Of a DNA stretch of 64,000 nucleotides, positions 40,543 to 51,791 are shown piece after piece. Each line of letters begins with the position of its first letter. Position 1 is the first letter of the stretch. The translations under genes and the position numbers were made by a program. Below the pieces are notes generated by a model. The model worked only from the letters and a program-made list of their open reading frames with translations. It was not told where the DNA came from and ran no database searches. The DNA is from Halotalea alkalilenta DSM 17697 (lineage in GTDB: Bacteria; Pseudomonadota; Gammaproteobacteria; Pseudomonadales; Halomonadaceae), in assembly GCF_000621205.1 (NCBI RefSeq), contig NZ_JHYY01000026.1:61144-125143 (forward strand), in the 5' to 3' direction.

Positions 40543-40571
40543 GGCCCCTTCCAGCAAGAAGGGGCTTTTTG
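40543..40571 (+). terminator. Terminator after tRNA-fMet
   Basis: GCCCCTTC-N6-GAAGGGGC followed by TTTTT. It may partly limit read-through from the tRNA into rimP. Confidence 0.8.
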
Positions 40572-40807
40572 TTGGCGGACGGCCAGTTGGATGATGGCCC
40601 GTGCCGGCTCCTTGCGCGGTGGCAGCGCCTCGATCGTAGTAGCTGCCAGTCGGCCACCTTTCCCGTCTTCACGTCAGGGTGCCAGCGGAAACCGTCCGGC
40701 GCCGGTTCGCGAACGTATTCGAGGCGTCCGTCGCCTGGGGAGTCGTCGCGTGACGTCATGTTCTTCGATTCCCTTCGAGCCGGTCTCACTCATAGGAGCC
40801 TTTGTCT

Positions 40808-41269
40808 ATGGCGACCAAGGAACAGGCCATTCAGGCGCTGATCGAGCCGACGATCAATGCGATGGGATTCGAACTGTGGGGTGTGGATTACGTCGCGCAG
40901 GGCAAGAATTCGCGTCTGGTGGTGTATATCGATAGCGACAAAGGCGTCAACGTCGACGACTGCGCCAAAGTCAGTCGTCAAGTCAGCGGCCTGCTCGATG
41001 TCGAAGATCCCATCGCTGGCCAGTACAACCTGGAAGTCTCATCGCCGGGCATGGATCGACCGCTCTACACGCTTTCTCAGTTCGAGCGTTTCGCCGGACA
41101 CCGCGTCCAACTGCGTCTGCGCATTCCGTTCGAGGGGCGCCGCAAGTTCCAGGGGCTTTTGATCGGGCTCGAAGAGGACGAAGTGATCCTGCGGGTCGAT
41201 CAGGAAGAGTTCGGCTTTCCGATCGAAACGATCGAACGCGCTCAGGTGGTGCCGACCTTCGAAAAATAG
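40808..41269 (+). CDS. rimP: Ribosome maturation factor RimP
   Basis: 153 aa from the ATG nine bases after AGGAG; a TTG two codons upstream is too close to the ribosome site. Family motifs: GFELWGVDYVAQGKNSRLVVYID and YNLEVSSPGMDRPLYTLSQFERFAG. It is needed for 30S maturation. First protein gene of the rimP-nusA-infB operon. Confidence 0.95.
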   Translation: MATKEQAIQALIEPTINAMGFELWGVDYVAQGKNSRLVVYIDSDKGVNVDDCAKVSRQVSGLLDVEDPIAGQYNLEVSSPGMDRPLYTLSQFERFAGHRVQLRLRIPFEGRRKFQGLLIGLEEDEVILRVDQEEFGFPIETIERAQVVPTFEK

Positions 41270-41362
41270 TGCGGTGCGCAGTGTCGCCAAAGCGATGCGT
41301 GGGTGTCGGCCAAGGACGGTCCTCGAGCGGGACAAAAATGATTTATCTGGCGAGGCAAAGGC

Positions 41363-42856
41363 ATGAGCAAAGAGATTTTGCTGGTCGTTGACGCAATTTC
41401 GAACGAAAAAGGTGTTCCTCGTGGCGTGATCTTCGAGGCGGTCGAGGCTGCGCTGGCCAGCGCGACCCGCAAGCGCTTCGAGGGACAGGACGTCGACGTC
41501 AAGGTCCGGATCGACCGTGCCACTGGAGATTACGACACCTTCAGGCGTTGGACCGTGGTTCCCGATGAAGACTACACCACCTCGGCCCGCGAGATTCCGA
41601 TCTCCGCGGCCGAAGAGCGTGAGCCGCCGTTGGGCCTTGGCGAATTCGTCGAGGAGCAGATCGAGTCGGTGAGCTTTGGCCGCATCGCGGCCCAGACCGC
41701 CAAGCAGGTGATCGTACAGAAGGTGCGTGAAGCCGAGCGGGCCGAAATCGTGCGACACTACAGCGAGCGCGAAGGAGAGCTGGTCGCTGGTGGGGTGAAG
41801 AAGACCACCCGCGATGGCTTGATCATCGATCTCGGTGATAACGCCGAGGGTTTCCTGCCACGTAGCGAAATGATTTCCGGCGAACGCTATCGAATGAACG
41901 AACGCGTTCGTGCGCTGCTCTGGAAGGTCGATCCTGACGCTCGCGGCTCCCAGCTGATCCTTTCGCGCACTCGCCCCGAGTTCCTCATCGAGCTGTTCAA
42001 GATCGAAGTGCCGGAGATCGCCGAACAGCTGATCGAGATCAAGGGTGCCGCTCGGGACCCAGGCTCGCGGGCCAAGATCGCGGTCAAGACCAATGACCGT
42101 CGGATCGATCCGGTCGGTGCCTGCGTGGGGATGCGCGGCTCGCGCGTCCAGGCGGTTTCCAACGAGCTTCGCAACGAGCGTGTAGACATCATCCTCTGGG
42201 ATGATAATCCTGCGCAGCTGGTGATCAATGCGATGGCTCCGGCCGAAGTCGCCTCGATCATGGTCGATGAAGATTCCCATACCATGGACGTCGCGGTTGC
42301 TGAAGACAATCTCGCCCAGGCGATCGGCCGCAGCGGGCAGAACGTACGGCTCGCCTCTGAGCTGACGGGCTGGACGCTCAACGTGATGACCGAGGAAGAA
42401 GCCCAGGGCAAGCTCGAGCAGGAAGTCGACAGTTTCATCGAATACTTCATCCAGCATCTCGACATCGAAGAAGACCTTGCTCGTCTGTTGGTCGACGAAG
42501 GTTTCACTTCGCTCGAAGAGATCGCTTACGTACCGCTCGACGAGATGCTCGAGATCGAGGAGCTCGACGAGGTGCTGGTCGAGGAGCTGCGCGCGCGGGC
42601 CAAGGATGAATTGCTCAATCTGGCGATCGCCAGCGAGGAGAGCCTGGAGGAGGGCGCCCCGGCCGACGATCTGCTCGAAATGGAAGGCATGGATCGCGCA
42701 CTGGCGTTCACGCTGGCTGGGCGTGGCATTCGCACCATGGAAGATCTCGCCGAGCAGTCGATCGACGATCTCAAGGACATCGAAGGCGTGGATGAAGAGC
42801 GCGCCGCGGTACTGATCATGACCGCCCGTGCCCCCTGGTTCGAGGGCGAAGCGTAG
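41363..42856 (+). CDS. nusA: Transcription termination/antitermination factor NusA
   Basis: 497 aa. The N-terminal RNA-polymerase-binding domain is followed by S1 (about 135-200), two KH domains ([14 protein letters not shown] near 255 and [15 protein letters not shown] near 320), and two C-terminal acidic repeats (about 360-495). It modulates pausing, termination and rRNA antitermination. Standard length for gammaproteobacteria. Confidence 0.97.
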   Translation: MSKEILLVVDAISNEKGVPRGVIFEAVEAALASATRKRFEGQDVDVKVRIDRATGDYDTFRRWTVVPDEDYTTSAREIPISAAEEREPPLGLGEFVEEQIESVSFGRIAAQTAKQVIVQKVREAERAEIVRHYSEREGELVAGGVKKTTRDGLIIDLGDNAEGFLPRSEMISGERYRMNERVRALLWKVDPDARGSQLILSRTRPEFLIELFKIEVPEIAEQLIEIKGAARDPGSRAKIAVKTNDRRIDPVGACVGMRGSRVQAVSNELRNERVDIILWDDNPAQLVINAMAPAEVASIMVDEDSHTMDVAVAEDNLAQAIGRSGQNVRLASELTGWTLNVMTEEEAQGKLEQEVDSFIEYFIQHLDIEEDLARLLVDEGFTSLEEIAYVPLDEMLEIEELDEVLVEELRARAKDELLNLAIASEESLEEGAPADDLLEMEGMDRALAFTLAGRGIRTMEDLAEQSIDDLKDIEGVDEERAAVLIMTARAPWFEGEA

Positions 42857-42937
42857 CGGCTCAAGCCGCCGGCCTTTCGAGGTGCGGTGGCGCGGTTTCG
42901 CAACGGGCAGCAGGGAAACGGGTTCAGGAGGGTCGCA

Positions 42938-45412
42938 ATGGCAGAAATGACGGTTAAGGAATTCGCAAGCAAGGTGGGGCGCGATGCGAACCGCCTGCTC
43001 GAACAGATGAGCGAGGCTGGTCTCACCCACAAGGCAGAGACCGATGTCGTCTCCGAGGAGGACAAGCAACGCTTGCTTGACCACCTCACCAAGCAGCACG
43101 GCGGCGGGGCGGGGCCGGGTCGCAACCGGATCACGCTAACTCGCAAGACCAAGAGCAAGATCCGTACTGGCGATCGCAACAAGACGATCGAGGTGCAGGT
43201 CCGCAAGAAGCGTACCTACGTTCGTGCGGAGCCGGAGGCCCAGGCGGGCGAGGCCGAAGTACAAGAGGTACAGGATGCGCAGGCAGCGCCCCCGGCGAGC
43301 GAGCCTGCTCGCGAGCAGGCGCCCGTTGCCGAGGCAGTGGCGCCCTCTGCGCCAGCCGCCGCGGCACCGGCCAGCCCAGGGGCTGCCGCCACCGGCGAAG
43401 AGAGCACCGGGGAAGAGCCGGTCGTCAACGCACCGCTCAAGGAGCCGCGCAACGACAATCGTCGTGGTCGTGAGGCTGCCGGCCGCAAGGCCGCCGGGGG
43501 TGGGCGCAAGAGCGGTGGACGTCGCGAGGACGAGGACGATCGCAGCGAACGCAGCGAGCGTCGTGGCTCGGCCGGCAAGAAGGCCAAGCGCTCCGAGCGT
43601 CGCGGTGGCCGACGCGGGCGCGACAATGCCCACGGCTTCCAGCGCCCGACCCAGGTGATCATCCGGGAAGTCAGCATTCCCGAGTCGATCAGCGTCGCTG
43701 AGCTTGCCGACAAGATGTCGGTCAAGGCGACCGAAGTGATCAAGGCGATGTTCAACATGGGCGCCGCGGTCACCATCAACCAGACCATCGATCAGGACAC
43801 CGCGGCGATCGTCGCCGAGGAGATGGGCCACAAGCCCAAGCTGATCAAGGACAATGCACTCGAGACCGAAGTCCTCGAAGGAATCTCCTACGAGGGTGAA
43901 GAGTTCACGCGTGCGCCCGTGGTCACGGTGATGGGACACGTCGACCACGGCAAGACCTCGCTGCTCGACTACATTCGTCGCACCAAGGTCGCCACTGGCG
44001 AGGCGGGCGGCATCACCCAGCACATCGGCGCCTACCACGTCGAGCATGCCACCGGTGACGTCACCTTCCTCGATACCCCCGGACACGCGGCCTTCACTGC
44101 GATGCGTGCCCGTGGCGCCAAGGCGACCGACGTGGTCATCCTGGTGGTTGCCGCCGATGACGGTGTGATGCCGCAGACCATCGAGGCGATCGAGCACGCG
44201 CGCGCCGCCGAGGTGCCGCTGGTGGTGGCGATCAACAAGATCGACAAGCCTGGCGCCGATCTCGACCGCGTCCGCAACGAACTCTCCCAGCACGGAGTGA
44301 TCTCCGAGGAGTGGGGGGGCGATACCCAGTTCGTCCTGGTCTCGGCGAAGACCGGCGAAGGGATCGATGCGCTGCTCGAAGCGGTGCTGCTGGTTTCCGA
44401 AGTGCTCGAACTGAAGGCCGTCCCGGAGGCACCCGGCAAGGGTGTGGTGATCGAATCCCGGCTGGATCGCGGGCGTGGCCCGGTGGCTACCGTGCTGGTC
44501 CAGAACGGCACCCTGCGCAAGGGCGACATCCTGCTCGCCGGCCTGCACTATGGTCGCGTGCGCGCGCTGGTCAACGAGCTCGGTCAGCAGGTCGACTCGG
44601 CTGGCCCGTCGATGCCGGTCGAAGTGCTCGGTCTCGATGGCACGCCTGATGCTGGCGAAGAGTTCAACGTCGTCGCCGACGAGAAGAAGGCGCGCGAAGT
44701 CGCCAACTTCCGTCAGGGCAAGTACCGCGACGTGCGTCTCGCCCGGCAGCAGAAGGCCAAGCTCGAGAACATGTTCAGCCAGATGGGCAAGGAAGAGATC
44801 GCTTCGGTCAACATCGTGCTCAAGGCGGACGTGCAGGGCTCGCTGGAGGCGATCCGCCATGCGCTGGAGGAGCTCTCCACCGACGAGGTCAAGGTCACCG
44901 TGGTCTCCTCCGGGGTCGGCGGAATCACCGGCACCGACGCCAACCTGGCGGTTGCCAGTGAGGCGATCATCGTCGGCTTCAACGTCCGTGCCGATGCGAG
45001 CGCTCGCGAGATCGTCGAACGCGAAGGGCTGGATCTTCGCTACTACAGCGTCATCTACCAGCTGATCGATGAGGTCAAGCAGGCGATGAGTGGGATGCTG
45101 GCGCCGGAGTGGAAAGAAGAGATCGTTGGCATCGCCGAGGTACGCGACGTGTTCCGGGCGCCGAAGATCGGTGCGATCGCCGGCTGTATGGTGGTCGAGG
45201 GTACCGTCTACCGCAACAAGAGTATCCGCGTATTGCGCGACAACGTGGTCATCTACGAAGGCGAGCTCGAGTCACTGCGCCGCTTCAAGGATGATGTCAG
45301 CGAAGTCCGTAATGGCATGGAGTGCGGTATCGGCGTACGCAACTACAACGATGTCCAGGTCGGTGACAAGATCGAAGTCTTCGATCAGGTCAAAGTCGAG
45401 CGCTCGCTCTAA
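42938..45412 (+). CDS. infB: Translation initiation factor IF-2
   Basis: 824 aa from [14 protein letters not shown] with CAGGAGGG upstream; the longer frame overlaps the nusA spacer. The N-terminal IF2-N domain is followed by an Ala/Pro/Glu linker and a basic Arg/Gly-rich stretch (residues about 95-230), then the G domain with [14 protein letters not shown] and NKID. C-terminal domains bind fMet-tRNA. It positions initiator tRNA on the 30S subunit. Slightly shorter than E. coli IF2 (890) because of the linker. Confidence 0.97.
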   Translation: MAEMTVKEFASKVGRDANRLLEQMSEAGLTHKAETDVVSEEDKQRLLDHLTKQHGGGAGPGRNRITLTRKTKSKIRTGDRNKTIEVQVRKKRTYVRAEPEAQAGEAEVQEVQDAQAAPPASEPAREQAPVAEAVAPSAPAAAAPASPGAAATGEESTGEEPVVNAPLKEPRNDNRRGREAAGRKAAGGGRKSGGRREDEDDRSERSERRGSAGKKAKRSERRGGRRGRDNAHGFQRPTQVIIREVSIPESISVAELADKMSVKATEVIKAMFNMGAAVTINQTIDQDTAAIVAEEMGHKPKLIKDNALETEVLEGISYEGEEFTRAPVVTVMGHVDHGKTSLLDYIRRTKVATGEAGGITQHIGAYHVEHATGDVTFLDTPGHAAFTAMRARGAKATDVVILVVAADDGVMPQTIEAIEHARAAEVPLVVAINKIDKPGADLDRVRNELSQHGVISEEWGGDTQFVLVSAKTGEGIDALLEAVLLVSEVLELKAVPEAPGKGVVIESRLDRGRGPVATVLVQNGTLRKGDILLAGLHYGRVRALVNELGQQVDSAGPSMPVEVLGLDGTPDAGEEFNVVADEKKAREVANFRQGKYRDVRLARQQKAKLENMFSQMGKEEIASVNIVLKADVQGSLEAIRHALEELSTDEVKVTVVSSGVGGITGTDANLAVASEAIIVGFNVRADASAREIVEREGLDLRYYSVIYQLIDEVKQAMSGMLAPEWKEEIVGIAEVRDVFRAPKIGAIAGCMVVEGTVYRNKSIRVLRDNVVIYEGELESLRRFKDDVSEVRNGMECGIGVRNYNDVQVGDKIEVFDQVKVERSL

Positions 45413-45432
45413 GCGGGCCGCGAGGAGCGCAG

Positions 45433-45822
45433 ATGCGTGAATTTACCAGGACCGATCGGGTCGCCGAGCAGCTCAAACAGGAACTCGCGCTGCTGGTGCA
45501 GCGCGAGGTCAAGGATCCGCGTTTGGGTATGGTGACGATCAGCGATGCCAAGGTCAGTCGTGACCTCGGCTATGCGGACGTCTACTTCACCCTGCTCGGC
45601 GAGAACGATGCTGCCCGCGTACGCGAGAACCTCGAGATCCTCAAGCGTGCGTCCGGTTTCCTGCGCTCGCAGGTCGCTCGGCGGATGAAGCTTCGTCATG
45701 TGCCCGAGCTGCGCTTCCACTATGACGAGAGCGTGGCTCGGGGTGATCAGCTCTCACGGCTGATCGAGCGTGCGGTGGATAGCGATCGGCGCAGCCGCGA
45801 CGATGAGCCGGAGTCGGAGTGA
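45433..45822 (+). CDS. rbfA: Ribosome-binding factor A
   Basis: 129 aa. KH-like fold: MREFTRTDRVAEQLKQELALLVQREVKDPRLGMVTISDAKVS is the RbfA signature. It assists 16S 5'-end maturation and cold adaptation. Strong site GAGGAG upstream; its stop overlaps the truB start (TGATG). Confidence 0.96.
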   Translation: MREFTRTDRVAEQLKQELALLVQREVKDPRLGMVTISDAKVSRDLGYADVYFTLLGENDAARVRENLEILKRASGFLRSQVARRMKLRHVPELRFHYDESVARGDQLSRLIERAVDSDRRSRDDEPESE

Positions 45823-46742
45823 TGGCGAGGCGTCGTCGGGGTCGTTCGGTCGACGGCGTGCTGCTGCTCGATAAGCCGAAGGGGTTGAGTTCCAACCGTG
45901 CACTGCAGCGCGCGCGGGGGATGTTCCAGGCTGCCAAGGCGGGGCATACCGGCACGCTCGATCCGATGGCCACGGGGCTCTTGCCGATCTGCTTCGGCGA
46001 GGCGACCAAGTTCTCCTCGTTCGCCCTGGACGCCGACAAGCGTTATCTCGCCCGGGTCCAGCTCGGTACCACCACCGACAGCGGGGACGCAGAGGGTGTG
46101 GTGCTGGAAGAGCGCCCGATACCCGCGCTAGACGAAGCGGGCATCGAATGCGTGCTAGCGCGATTTCGTGGTGAAATTGAGCAGATTCCACCGATGTTCT
46201 CAGCGCTCAAGCATCAGGGCCGCCCGCTCTACGAGCTGGCCCGTGAAGGGCGCGAGATCGAGCGTGCGCCGCGGCGTGTAACCATTTATCATACGCGCCT
46301 CGTTTCGCTCGATGCGGATGCCGGCTGGTTCGATCTCGAGGTCGATTGCAGCAAGGGCACCTACATTCGCACGCTTGGCATGGACATCGGCGCGGCGCTT
46401 GGCTGCGGTGCGCATCTCAGCGCGCTGCGGCGGCTGCGCACGGGGCCGTTCGAGGCGGGTGCGATGCTGGGTCTGGATGCGCTCGAGGCATTGGGCGAGG
46501 AGCGCGATGTGCGACTGCTGCCGGTCGATGCGCTGATCGCGCACCTGCCCAGGCTCGAAACCGATGAGCCGACCGCCCTGCTGTTGAACCAGGGGCGGCG
46601 GATCCGCTGTGCGACCGGGTCTCATGCCCCGGGCACCATGGCGAGGCTGTACTGCGACGAGCGCCTGCTGGGGCTCGTCACTGTGACGGAGGAGGGCGAA
46701 CTCGCTCCCCGACGTCTCTTGCGCGACGCGGCCAACGGCTGA
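45822..46742 (+). CDS. truB: tRNA pseudouridine-55 synthase TruB
   Basis: 306 aa from the ATG overlapping the rbfA stop. Catalytic Asp47 lies in [15 protein letters not shown]. The family motif [20 protein letters not shown] follows, and a C-terminal PUA-like region is present. It makes pseudouridine 55 in the T-loop of tRNAs. Confidence 0.96.
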   Translation: MARRRRGRSVDGVLLLDKPKGLSSNRALQRARGMFQAAKAGHTGTLDPMATGLLPICFGEATKFSSFALDADKRYLARVQLGTTTDSGDAEGVVLEERPIPALDEAGIECVLARFRGEIEQIPPMFSALKHQGRPLYELAREGREIERAPRRVTIYHTRLVSLDADAGWFDLEVDCSKGTYIRTLGMDIGAALGCGAHLSALRRLRTGPFEAGAMLGLDALEALGEERDVRLLPVDALIAHLPRLETDEPTALLLNQGRRIRCATGSHAPGTMARLYCDERLLGLVTVTEEGELAPRRLLRDAANG

Positions 46743-46827
46743 CGTCGCCTTCGCTGAAGACTGCAAATATGCGTGGTCTTCGACACTGACTGCTTTATTT
46801 CAAAGCATATTGATTGGAGAAGCTCCC

Positions 46828-47097
46828 ATGGCACTTACCGCCGAGCGCAAGGCCGAAATCGTCAAGGAATTCGGTGCCAGTGAAAACGACACCGGTTCCC
46901 CGGAAGTCCAGGTCGCACTGCTGACCGCCAACATCGAAGGTCTGCAGGACCACTTCAAGACCAACAAGCAGGATCACCACTCCCGTCGTGGCCTGATCCG
47001 CATGGTCAACCAGCGCCGCAAGCTGCTCGACTACCTCAAGGGCAAGAGCTTCGAGCGTTACCAGAGCCTGATCCAGCGCCTTGGCCTGCGTCGCTGA
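46828..47097 (+). CDS. rpsO: 30S ribosomal protein S15
   Basis: 89 aa from [16 protein letters not shown], exactly the family length. Conserved [18 protein letters not shown] and the basic [19 protein letters not shown] that binds 16S helix 22. It has its own terminator before pnp. Confidence 0.98.
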   Translation: MALTAERKAEIVKEFGASENDTGSPEVQVALLTANIEGLQDHFKTNKQDHHSRRGLIRMVNQRRKLLDYLKGKSFERYQSLIQRLGLRR

Positions 47098-47121
47098 GCG
47101 CACGCCTTGCACTGTATCGAA

Positions 47122-47152
47122 CGGGCAGCCCTGCGGGCTGCCTGTTTTTTTT
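47122..47152 (+). terminator. rpsO terminator
   Basis: GGCAGCCC-TGC-GGGCTGCC followed by TGTTTTTTTT. In E. coli the rpsO-pnp spacer also carries a terminator and the RNase III-processed pnp leader. Confidence 0.88.
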
Positions 47153-47288
47153 CGCCTCGATGCGTTCCAGGTAATGGCATTCATGGTGCGCCCGAGGGCG
47201 CAGTGACAGTGCAGGCCGAAGGCTCTAAGATGGCGACCTGAGCGCATAGAAAGCGTACACGATCGTATAACATTCGAAGGAATTCAGA

Positions 47289-49412
47289 GTGAATCCCGTC
47301 ACCAAGACCTTCCAGTACGGCGGTCAGACCGTCACGCTGGAGACTGGCCGCGTCGCCCGTCAAGCTACCGGCAGCGTGCTGGTCACCATCGACAATACCG
47401 TAGTCCTCTGCACCGCAGTCGCTCGCAAGGATGTCAAGCCGGGCCAGGACTTCTTCCCTCTCTCCGTTCACTACCAGGAAAAGACCTATGCGGTCGGCAA
47501 GATTCCCGGTGGGTTCTTCAAACGTGAAGGGCGTCCGACCGAGAAGGAGACGCTGACCTCGCGTCTGATCGATCGCCCGATCCGCCCGCTGTTCCCCAAG
47601 GGGTTCATGAACGAAGTGCAGGTGATCTGCACGGTGATGTCGGCCGACAAGCAGCACGATCCCGACATCGCGGCGATGCTCGGCACCTCCGCTGCGCTTG
47701 CGATCAGCGGCGTGCCTTTCGCCGGCCCGATTGGCGCCGCGCGCGTGGCATTCAATGAGGATCGCGGCTACTTCCTCAACCCGAGCCAGGCGGAACTGGC
47801 GAGCTCCGAGCTCGACATGGTCGTCGCCGGCACGGATAAAGCGGTACTGATGGTCGAGTCGGAAGCCAAAGAGCTGACCGAAGACGAAATGCTCGGCGCG
47901 GTGCTCTTCGCCCACCAGGAAATGCAGGTCGCGATCGAGGCGATCAAGGCATTCGCCCTGGAAGGCAGCAAGCCGAAGTGGGACTGGCAGCCGGCGGTCG
48001 AAAACGTCGCGCTCAAGCAGGCGGTTGCCGCTGGCTTCGAAGCTGGCATTGGTGAAGCTTACCGGGTGACCGACAAGATGGCCCGCCAGGACGCCCTCGC
48101 CGCGCTCAAGTCACAGGCGATCGAACGTCTGGCCGGTACTGGCGAATTCGAGGCCGACGCGGTGGCTGGTGCCTTCGCTTCGCTCGAGAAACGTATCGTT
48201 CGCGAGCGGGTCCTGGCGGGCGAGCCGCGCATCGATGGTCGCGATCACAAGACCGTGCGTCCCTTGTCGATCCAGGTCGGGGTACTGCCGCGCGCTCACG
48301 GCTCGGCGCTGTTCACCCGTGGCGAGACCCAGGCCATCGTCGCCGCGACCCTCGGTACCTTGCGCGAAGCGCAGCTGATCGAGGGCCTCGAGGGCGAGCG
48401 CCACGAGCGTTTCATGTTCCACTACAACTTTCCTCCCTATAGCGTCGGTGAGGCTGGCTTCTTCGGCTCGCCGAAGCGTCGCGAGATCGGGCACGGGCGG
48501 CTGGCCAAGCGCGGCGTCCAGGCGATGGTGCCGAACGGCGACGACTTCCCCTACTCGATTCGCGTGGTCTCCGAGATCACCGAGTCCAACGGCTCGAGCT
48601 CGATGGCCTCGGTGTGCGGCTCTTCGCTTGCGCTGATGGACGCAGGCGTGCCGCTCAAGGCACCGGTCGCGGGTATCGCCATGGGCCTGGTCAAGGATGG
48701 TGACCGCTTCGCAGTGCTCACCGATATCCTCGGCGACGAGGATCACCTCGGCGACATGGATTTCAAGGTCGCAGGGTCGGTCAACGGCGTCACCGCGCTG
48801 CAGATGGACATCAAGATCGAGGGAATCAACGAGGAGATCATGGAGCGTGCGCTGAACCAAGCGTTCGAAGCACGCCAGAGCATCCTCGAGCAGATGAACC
48901 GGGTGATCAGCGAGAGCCGTTCGGAAGTCGCGGACCACGCGCCTTCGATGGTGCTGATCAAGATCGACACCGACAAGATTCGCGACGTGATCGGCAAGGG
49001 TGGCGCGACCATCCGCCAGATCTGCGAAGACACCGGTGCTTCGATCGACATCCAGGACGATGGTACGGTGCGGATCTATGCCGATACCAAGGAAGGCTCG
49101 AAGAAAGCGGTCGATACCGTGCTGGCGATCACCGCCGAAGCGGAGATCAACAAGCTGTACCGCGGCAAGGTAGTGCGGATCGCCGACTTCGGCGCGTTCG
49201 TCAACTTCATGCCGGGTACTGACGGCCTGGTGCACATCTCGCAGATCGTGCCTGAGCGCGTCAACGACGTGCGCGATTTCCTCAACGAGGGCGATATGGT
49301 CACCGTCAAGGTGCTCGACGTCGACAATCGCGGACGCGTCAAGCTGTCGATCAAGGAGATCGAACCGGCCGAGAAGGCAGCTTTCGAGGCGAGCCTCGGC
49401 GAAGGAGAGTAA
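47289..49412 (+). CDS. pnp: Polynucleotide phosphorylase
   Basis: 707 aa from a GTG with AAGGA upstream. Two RNase PH domains (about 1-230 and 310-545; second copy [32 protein letters not shown]), KH domain with [11 protein letters not shown] near 565, and S1 domain near 620-690. It is a 3'-5' phosphorolytic exoribonuclease of the degradosome. The unusual 190-base leader may allow autoregulation as in E. coli. Confidence 0.98.
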   Translation: MNPVTKTFQYGGQTVTLETGRVARQATGSVLVTIDNTVVLCTAVARKDVKPGQDFFPLSVHYQEKTYAVGKIPGGFFKREGRPTEKETLTSRLIDRPIRPLFPKGFMNEVQVICTVMSADKQHDPDIAAMLGTSAALAISGVPFAGPIGAARVAFNEDRGYFLNPSQAELASSELDMVVAGTDKAVLMVESEAKELTEDEMLGAVLFAHQEMQVAIEAIKAFALEGSKPKWDWQPAVENVALKQAVAAGFEAGIGEAYRVTDKMARQDALAALKSQAIERLAGTGEFEADAVAGAFASLEKRIVRERVLAGEPRIDGRDHKTVRPLSIQVGVLPRAHGSALFTRGETQAIVAATLGTLREAQLIEGLEGERHERFMFHYNFPPYSVGEAGFFGSPKRREIGHGRLAKRGVQAMVPNGDDFPYSIRVVSEITESNGSSSMASVCGSSLALMDAGVPLKAPVAGIAMGLVKDGDRFAVLTDILGDEDHLGDMDFKVAGSVNGVTALQMDIKIEGINEEIMERALNQAFEARQSILEQMNRVISESRSEVADHAPSMVLIKIDTDKIRDVIGKGGATIRQICEDTGASIDIQDDGTVRIYADTKEGSKKAVDTVLAITAEAEINKLYRGKVVRIADFGAFVNFMPGTDGLVHISQIVPERVNDVRDFLNEGDMVTVKVLDVDNRGRVKLSIKEIEPAEKAAFEASLGEGE

Positions 49413-49451
49413 TCGCCGGGCGCGGCCTGATCGCCGCGCCGGACGATTCAA

Positions 49452-49489
49452 CGAGAGCCCCGCATGGCTACTGCCATGCGGGGCTCTCG
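49452..49489. terminator. Perfect 17-bp hairpin after pnp, without T-run
   Basis: Left arm 49452-49468, right arm 49473-49489, loop TACT. Same style as the hairpin after greA: a long GC-rich perfect stem with no T-tract. Confidence 0.6.
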
Positions 49490-49592
49490 CACATTGGACC
49501 GATGGACTTGTCCGAACGGTTCAATCTGCTTCCGGCTGCGGGTAGACTCGCTGGCCCGAGCCTTTGCAAGGCGCCTGATCGTGCCCCCGCTA

Positions 49593-50885
49593 ATGACTAC
49601 TCCTCTTTCTTCCGCGTGCGCAGCGCCGTCTTCGACCAAGGGGGCGGAACCGTCCTACGTCTGCGCGGAGCCGCCTGGCCCAGATCGGCGCGACATTCCT
49701 GGCCAGCCGGCGGGCGCCTTCCTCTCGCATCATCTTCCGCTGCTGGTCGGGCTGGTACTGGTTGCGCTCAACCTGCGCCCAGCGCTCTCAAGCCTTGCGC
49801 CACTGCTCGACCAGGTGAGCAGCGAGCTCGGCCTCAGTGCCAGCTTCGCGGGAGTGGTGACCTTCCTGCCGGTATTCTGCCTCGGAGCCTTTGCCTTTCT
49901 CGCCCCGCGTTTGTCCCACCGCTACGGCAGCGCCAGAACGATCCTGCTCGCTTTGCTGGTGCTTGCCGCCGGCATCGCGCTGCGTGGTGTCTTCGGCATT
50001 GCCGGACTGCTGCTCGGCACGGTCATGGCGGGGGCGGGAATCGGCGTGGCCGGGGTGCTGCTACCGAGCGTGGTCAAGCGTCACTATCCGCACCATGCAA
50101 GCCTGTTGACCGGGATCTACACCATGGCGCTGTGCAGCGGCGCGGCCCTCGCTGCAGGTACCAGTGTGCCGCTGGCCGAGGCGTTCGGTGGCAGCTGGCG
50201 GCTAGGGCTCTCCTGCTGGGCGCTGTTGGCCTTGGCCGCCGCGGCGTTCTGGATCCCGCAGCTCCGGCGTTCGAAGCACGAACCGAAGTCGGAGCGTCGG
50301 CGTGTGCGAGCACCCTGGCGTTCGATGCTTGCCTGGCAGATCACGCTCTACATGGGCCTGCAGTCCTCGCTCGCTTACATCGTCTTCGGCTGGCTGCCGA
50401 CGATGCTGATGGCGCGTGGGCTCGGCGCGCTCGAGGCTGGACTGATGATGTCCGTATCGGTGCTTTTGCAGCTCGTCACCGCGCTGGGCGGACCGTTCAT
50501 CGCCGCCAGATTTCGTCACCAGAGCGGCGTGATCGCGCTGTTCCTCACCCTGAGCGTCGTACCGCTGCTCTGCATCCTGTTGATGCCTGTCTCTACGCTG
50601 TGGCTCTGGATCGTGCTGCTTGGCCTCGGCCAGGGAGGGACGTTCAGTCTGGCGCTCGCGCTGCTTGTGCTGAGAACCCACAATGCCCAGAGCGCGGGCG
50701 CGCTCTCCGGCATGGCTCAGGGCATCGGCTACTCGCTGGCCGCATTCGGCACCCTGGGAGTGGGGCTGCTGCACGACCTGCGCGGCGACTGGTTCGCCGT
50801 GGCAGGGCTGGTTCTCGCCATCGGCGTGCTGGCACTGCTGTGCGGGTTCAATGCCGGCCGCGATCGCTTCGTCGAAACCGGCTGA
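49593..50885 (+). CDS. MFS transporter, CynX/NimT family
   Basis: 430 aa from MTTPLSSACAA; a longer frame upstream is unlikely because it would run through the post-pnp hairpin. About twelve membrane segments begin near residue 45. The first segment VALNLRPALSSLAPLLDQV is typical of the CynX/NimT cyanate-nitroimidazole family. Substrate unknown; homologues include YycB and CynX. Cytoplasmic loop near residue 230 is basic (RRSKHEPKSERRRVRA). Convergent with panC. Confidence 0.85.
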   Translation: MTTPLSSACAAPSSTKGAEPSYVCAEPPGPDRRDIPGQPAGAFLSHHLPLLVGLVLVALNLRPALSSLAPLLDQVSSELGLSASFAGVVTFLPVFCLGAFAFLAPRLSHRYGSARTILLALLVLAAGIALRGVFGIAGLLLGTVMAGAGIGVAGVLLPSVVKRHYPHHASLLTGIYTMALCSGAALAAGTSVPLAEAFGGSWRLGLSCWALLALAAAAFWIPQLRRSKHEPKSERRRVRAPWRSMLAWQITLYMGLQSSLAYIVFGWLPTMLMARGLGALEAGLMMSVSVLLQLVTALGGPFIAARFRHQSGVIALFLTLSVVPLLCILLMPVSTLWLWIVLLGLGQGGTFSLALALLVLRTHNAQSAGALSGMAQGIGYSLAAFGTLGVGLLHDLRGDWFAVAGLVLAIGVLALLCGFNAGRDRFVETG

Positions 50886-50901
50886 TTGCAGAGCCGCGGG
50901 T

Positions 50902-51750
50902 TCAGCCTGGGAGGGTGACCGCAAGATTGTCGAGCAGCCTGGTCGTACCGAGATAGGCGGCGGCCAGCAGGATCGCTTGGCGAGCGTCGCCGTCGAGCGG
51001 TGCGAGATCGGGCGCGCGCAGCTCGAGATAGTCGAGCACGAAGCCTTGAGCCTCGAGGGTGGCACGCCCCTGTGCCAGGGCCTGGGCCGCCGGGACGCCC
51101 TGGGCCAGGCGTGCGGCGATGCTGTGCAGGCCGCGAGCCAGCAGGGGTGCACGCTCCCGTTGCTCTCGATCGAGATAGCCATTGCGTGAAGAGAGTGCCA
51201 GCCCGTCGGCGTCTCGGACGGTCGCTACGCCGACGATCTCGATCGGGAAGTGCAGATCCGCGACCAGTTTGTGAATCACCGCTAGCTGCTGGTAATCCTT
51301 GTTGCCGAACAGTGCGACATCGGGTCCGACGATGTGGAACAGCAAGCTGACCACCGTCGCCACACCGTCGAAATGCCCTGGGCGCGTGGCGGCGCAAAGT
51401 CCTTCCGAGACTATCGGCACCCGCACCTGGGTCAAGCCGTCCAATCCATTGGGATAGAGCGTATCGACATCGGGTGCGAAGAGCACATCGCAGCCTGTCG
51501 ACTCGAGCTGGGCCCGGTCGTCATCCAGAGTGCGAGGATAGCGCGCGAAATCTTCGTTTGGCCCGAACTGGATCGGGTTGACGAAGATCGATGCCACGAC
51601 CAGATCGGCGCGACGTCGCGCCTCTTCCACCAGAGCCAGGTGACCGCGGTGGAGATTGCCCATCGTCGGCACCAGCGCGATACGCAGGCCAGCTGCGCGA
51701 GCTTTGGTGAGCGCTTGGCGTAGCGCGGCGATGGTATGGAATGTCTGCAT
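50902..51750 (-). CDS. panC: Pantothenate synthetase PanC
   Basis: 282 aa. HxGH motif HRGH at residues 34-37 in PTMGNLHRGHLALV, then IFVNPIQFGPNEDFARYPR and the KMSKS-equivalent segment LALSSRNGYLD. It condenses pantoate and beta-alanine with ATP. Last of the leftward pcnB-folK-panB-panC group. Confidence 0.97.
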   Translation of the reverse strand: MQTFHTIAALRQALTKARAAGLRIALVPTMGNLHRGHLALVEEARRRADLVVASIFVNPIQFGPNEDFARYPRTLDDDRAQLESTGCDVLFAPDVDTLYPNGLDGLTQVRVPIVSEGLCAATRPGHFDGVATVVSLLFHIVGPDVALFGNKDYQQLAVIHKLVADLHFPIEIVGVATVRDADGLALSSRNGYLDREQRERAPLLARGLHSIAARLAQGVPAAQALAQGRATLEAQGFVLDYLELRAPDLAPLDGDARQAILLAAAYLGTTRLLDNLAVTLPG

Positions 51751-51791
51751 GATGGGGTGCCCTCGAGCGGTTCAGAGCGTACGCCAGGCGC

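Noticed and set aside
40570..40790. Leftward frame between tRNA-fMet and rimP (MTSRDDSPGDGRLEYVREPA at its start)
   Set aside because: The first 35 codons look protein-like, but the frame then turns Arg/Ser-rich and runs into the tRNA. A better continuation appears in another frame (TIEALPPRKEPARAIIQ), so it may be a decayed gene, but I cannot support one.
41039..43099. 686-codon leftward frame opposite rimP-nusA
   Set aside because: Antisense artefact; it spans two real genes and a spacer.
49502..50956. 484-codon rightward frame overlapping the MFS gene
   Set aside because: Arg/Ala-rich out-of-frame reading; the MFS frame has twelve clear membrane segments.
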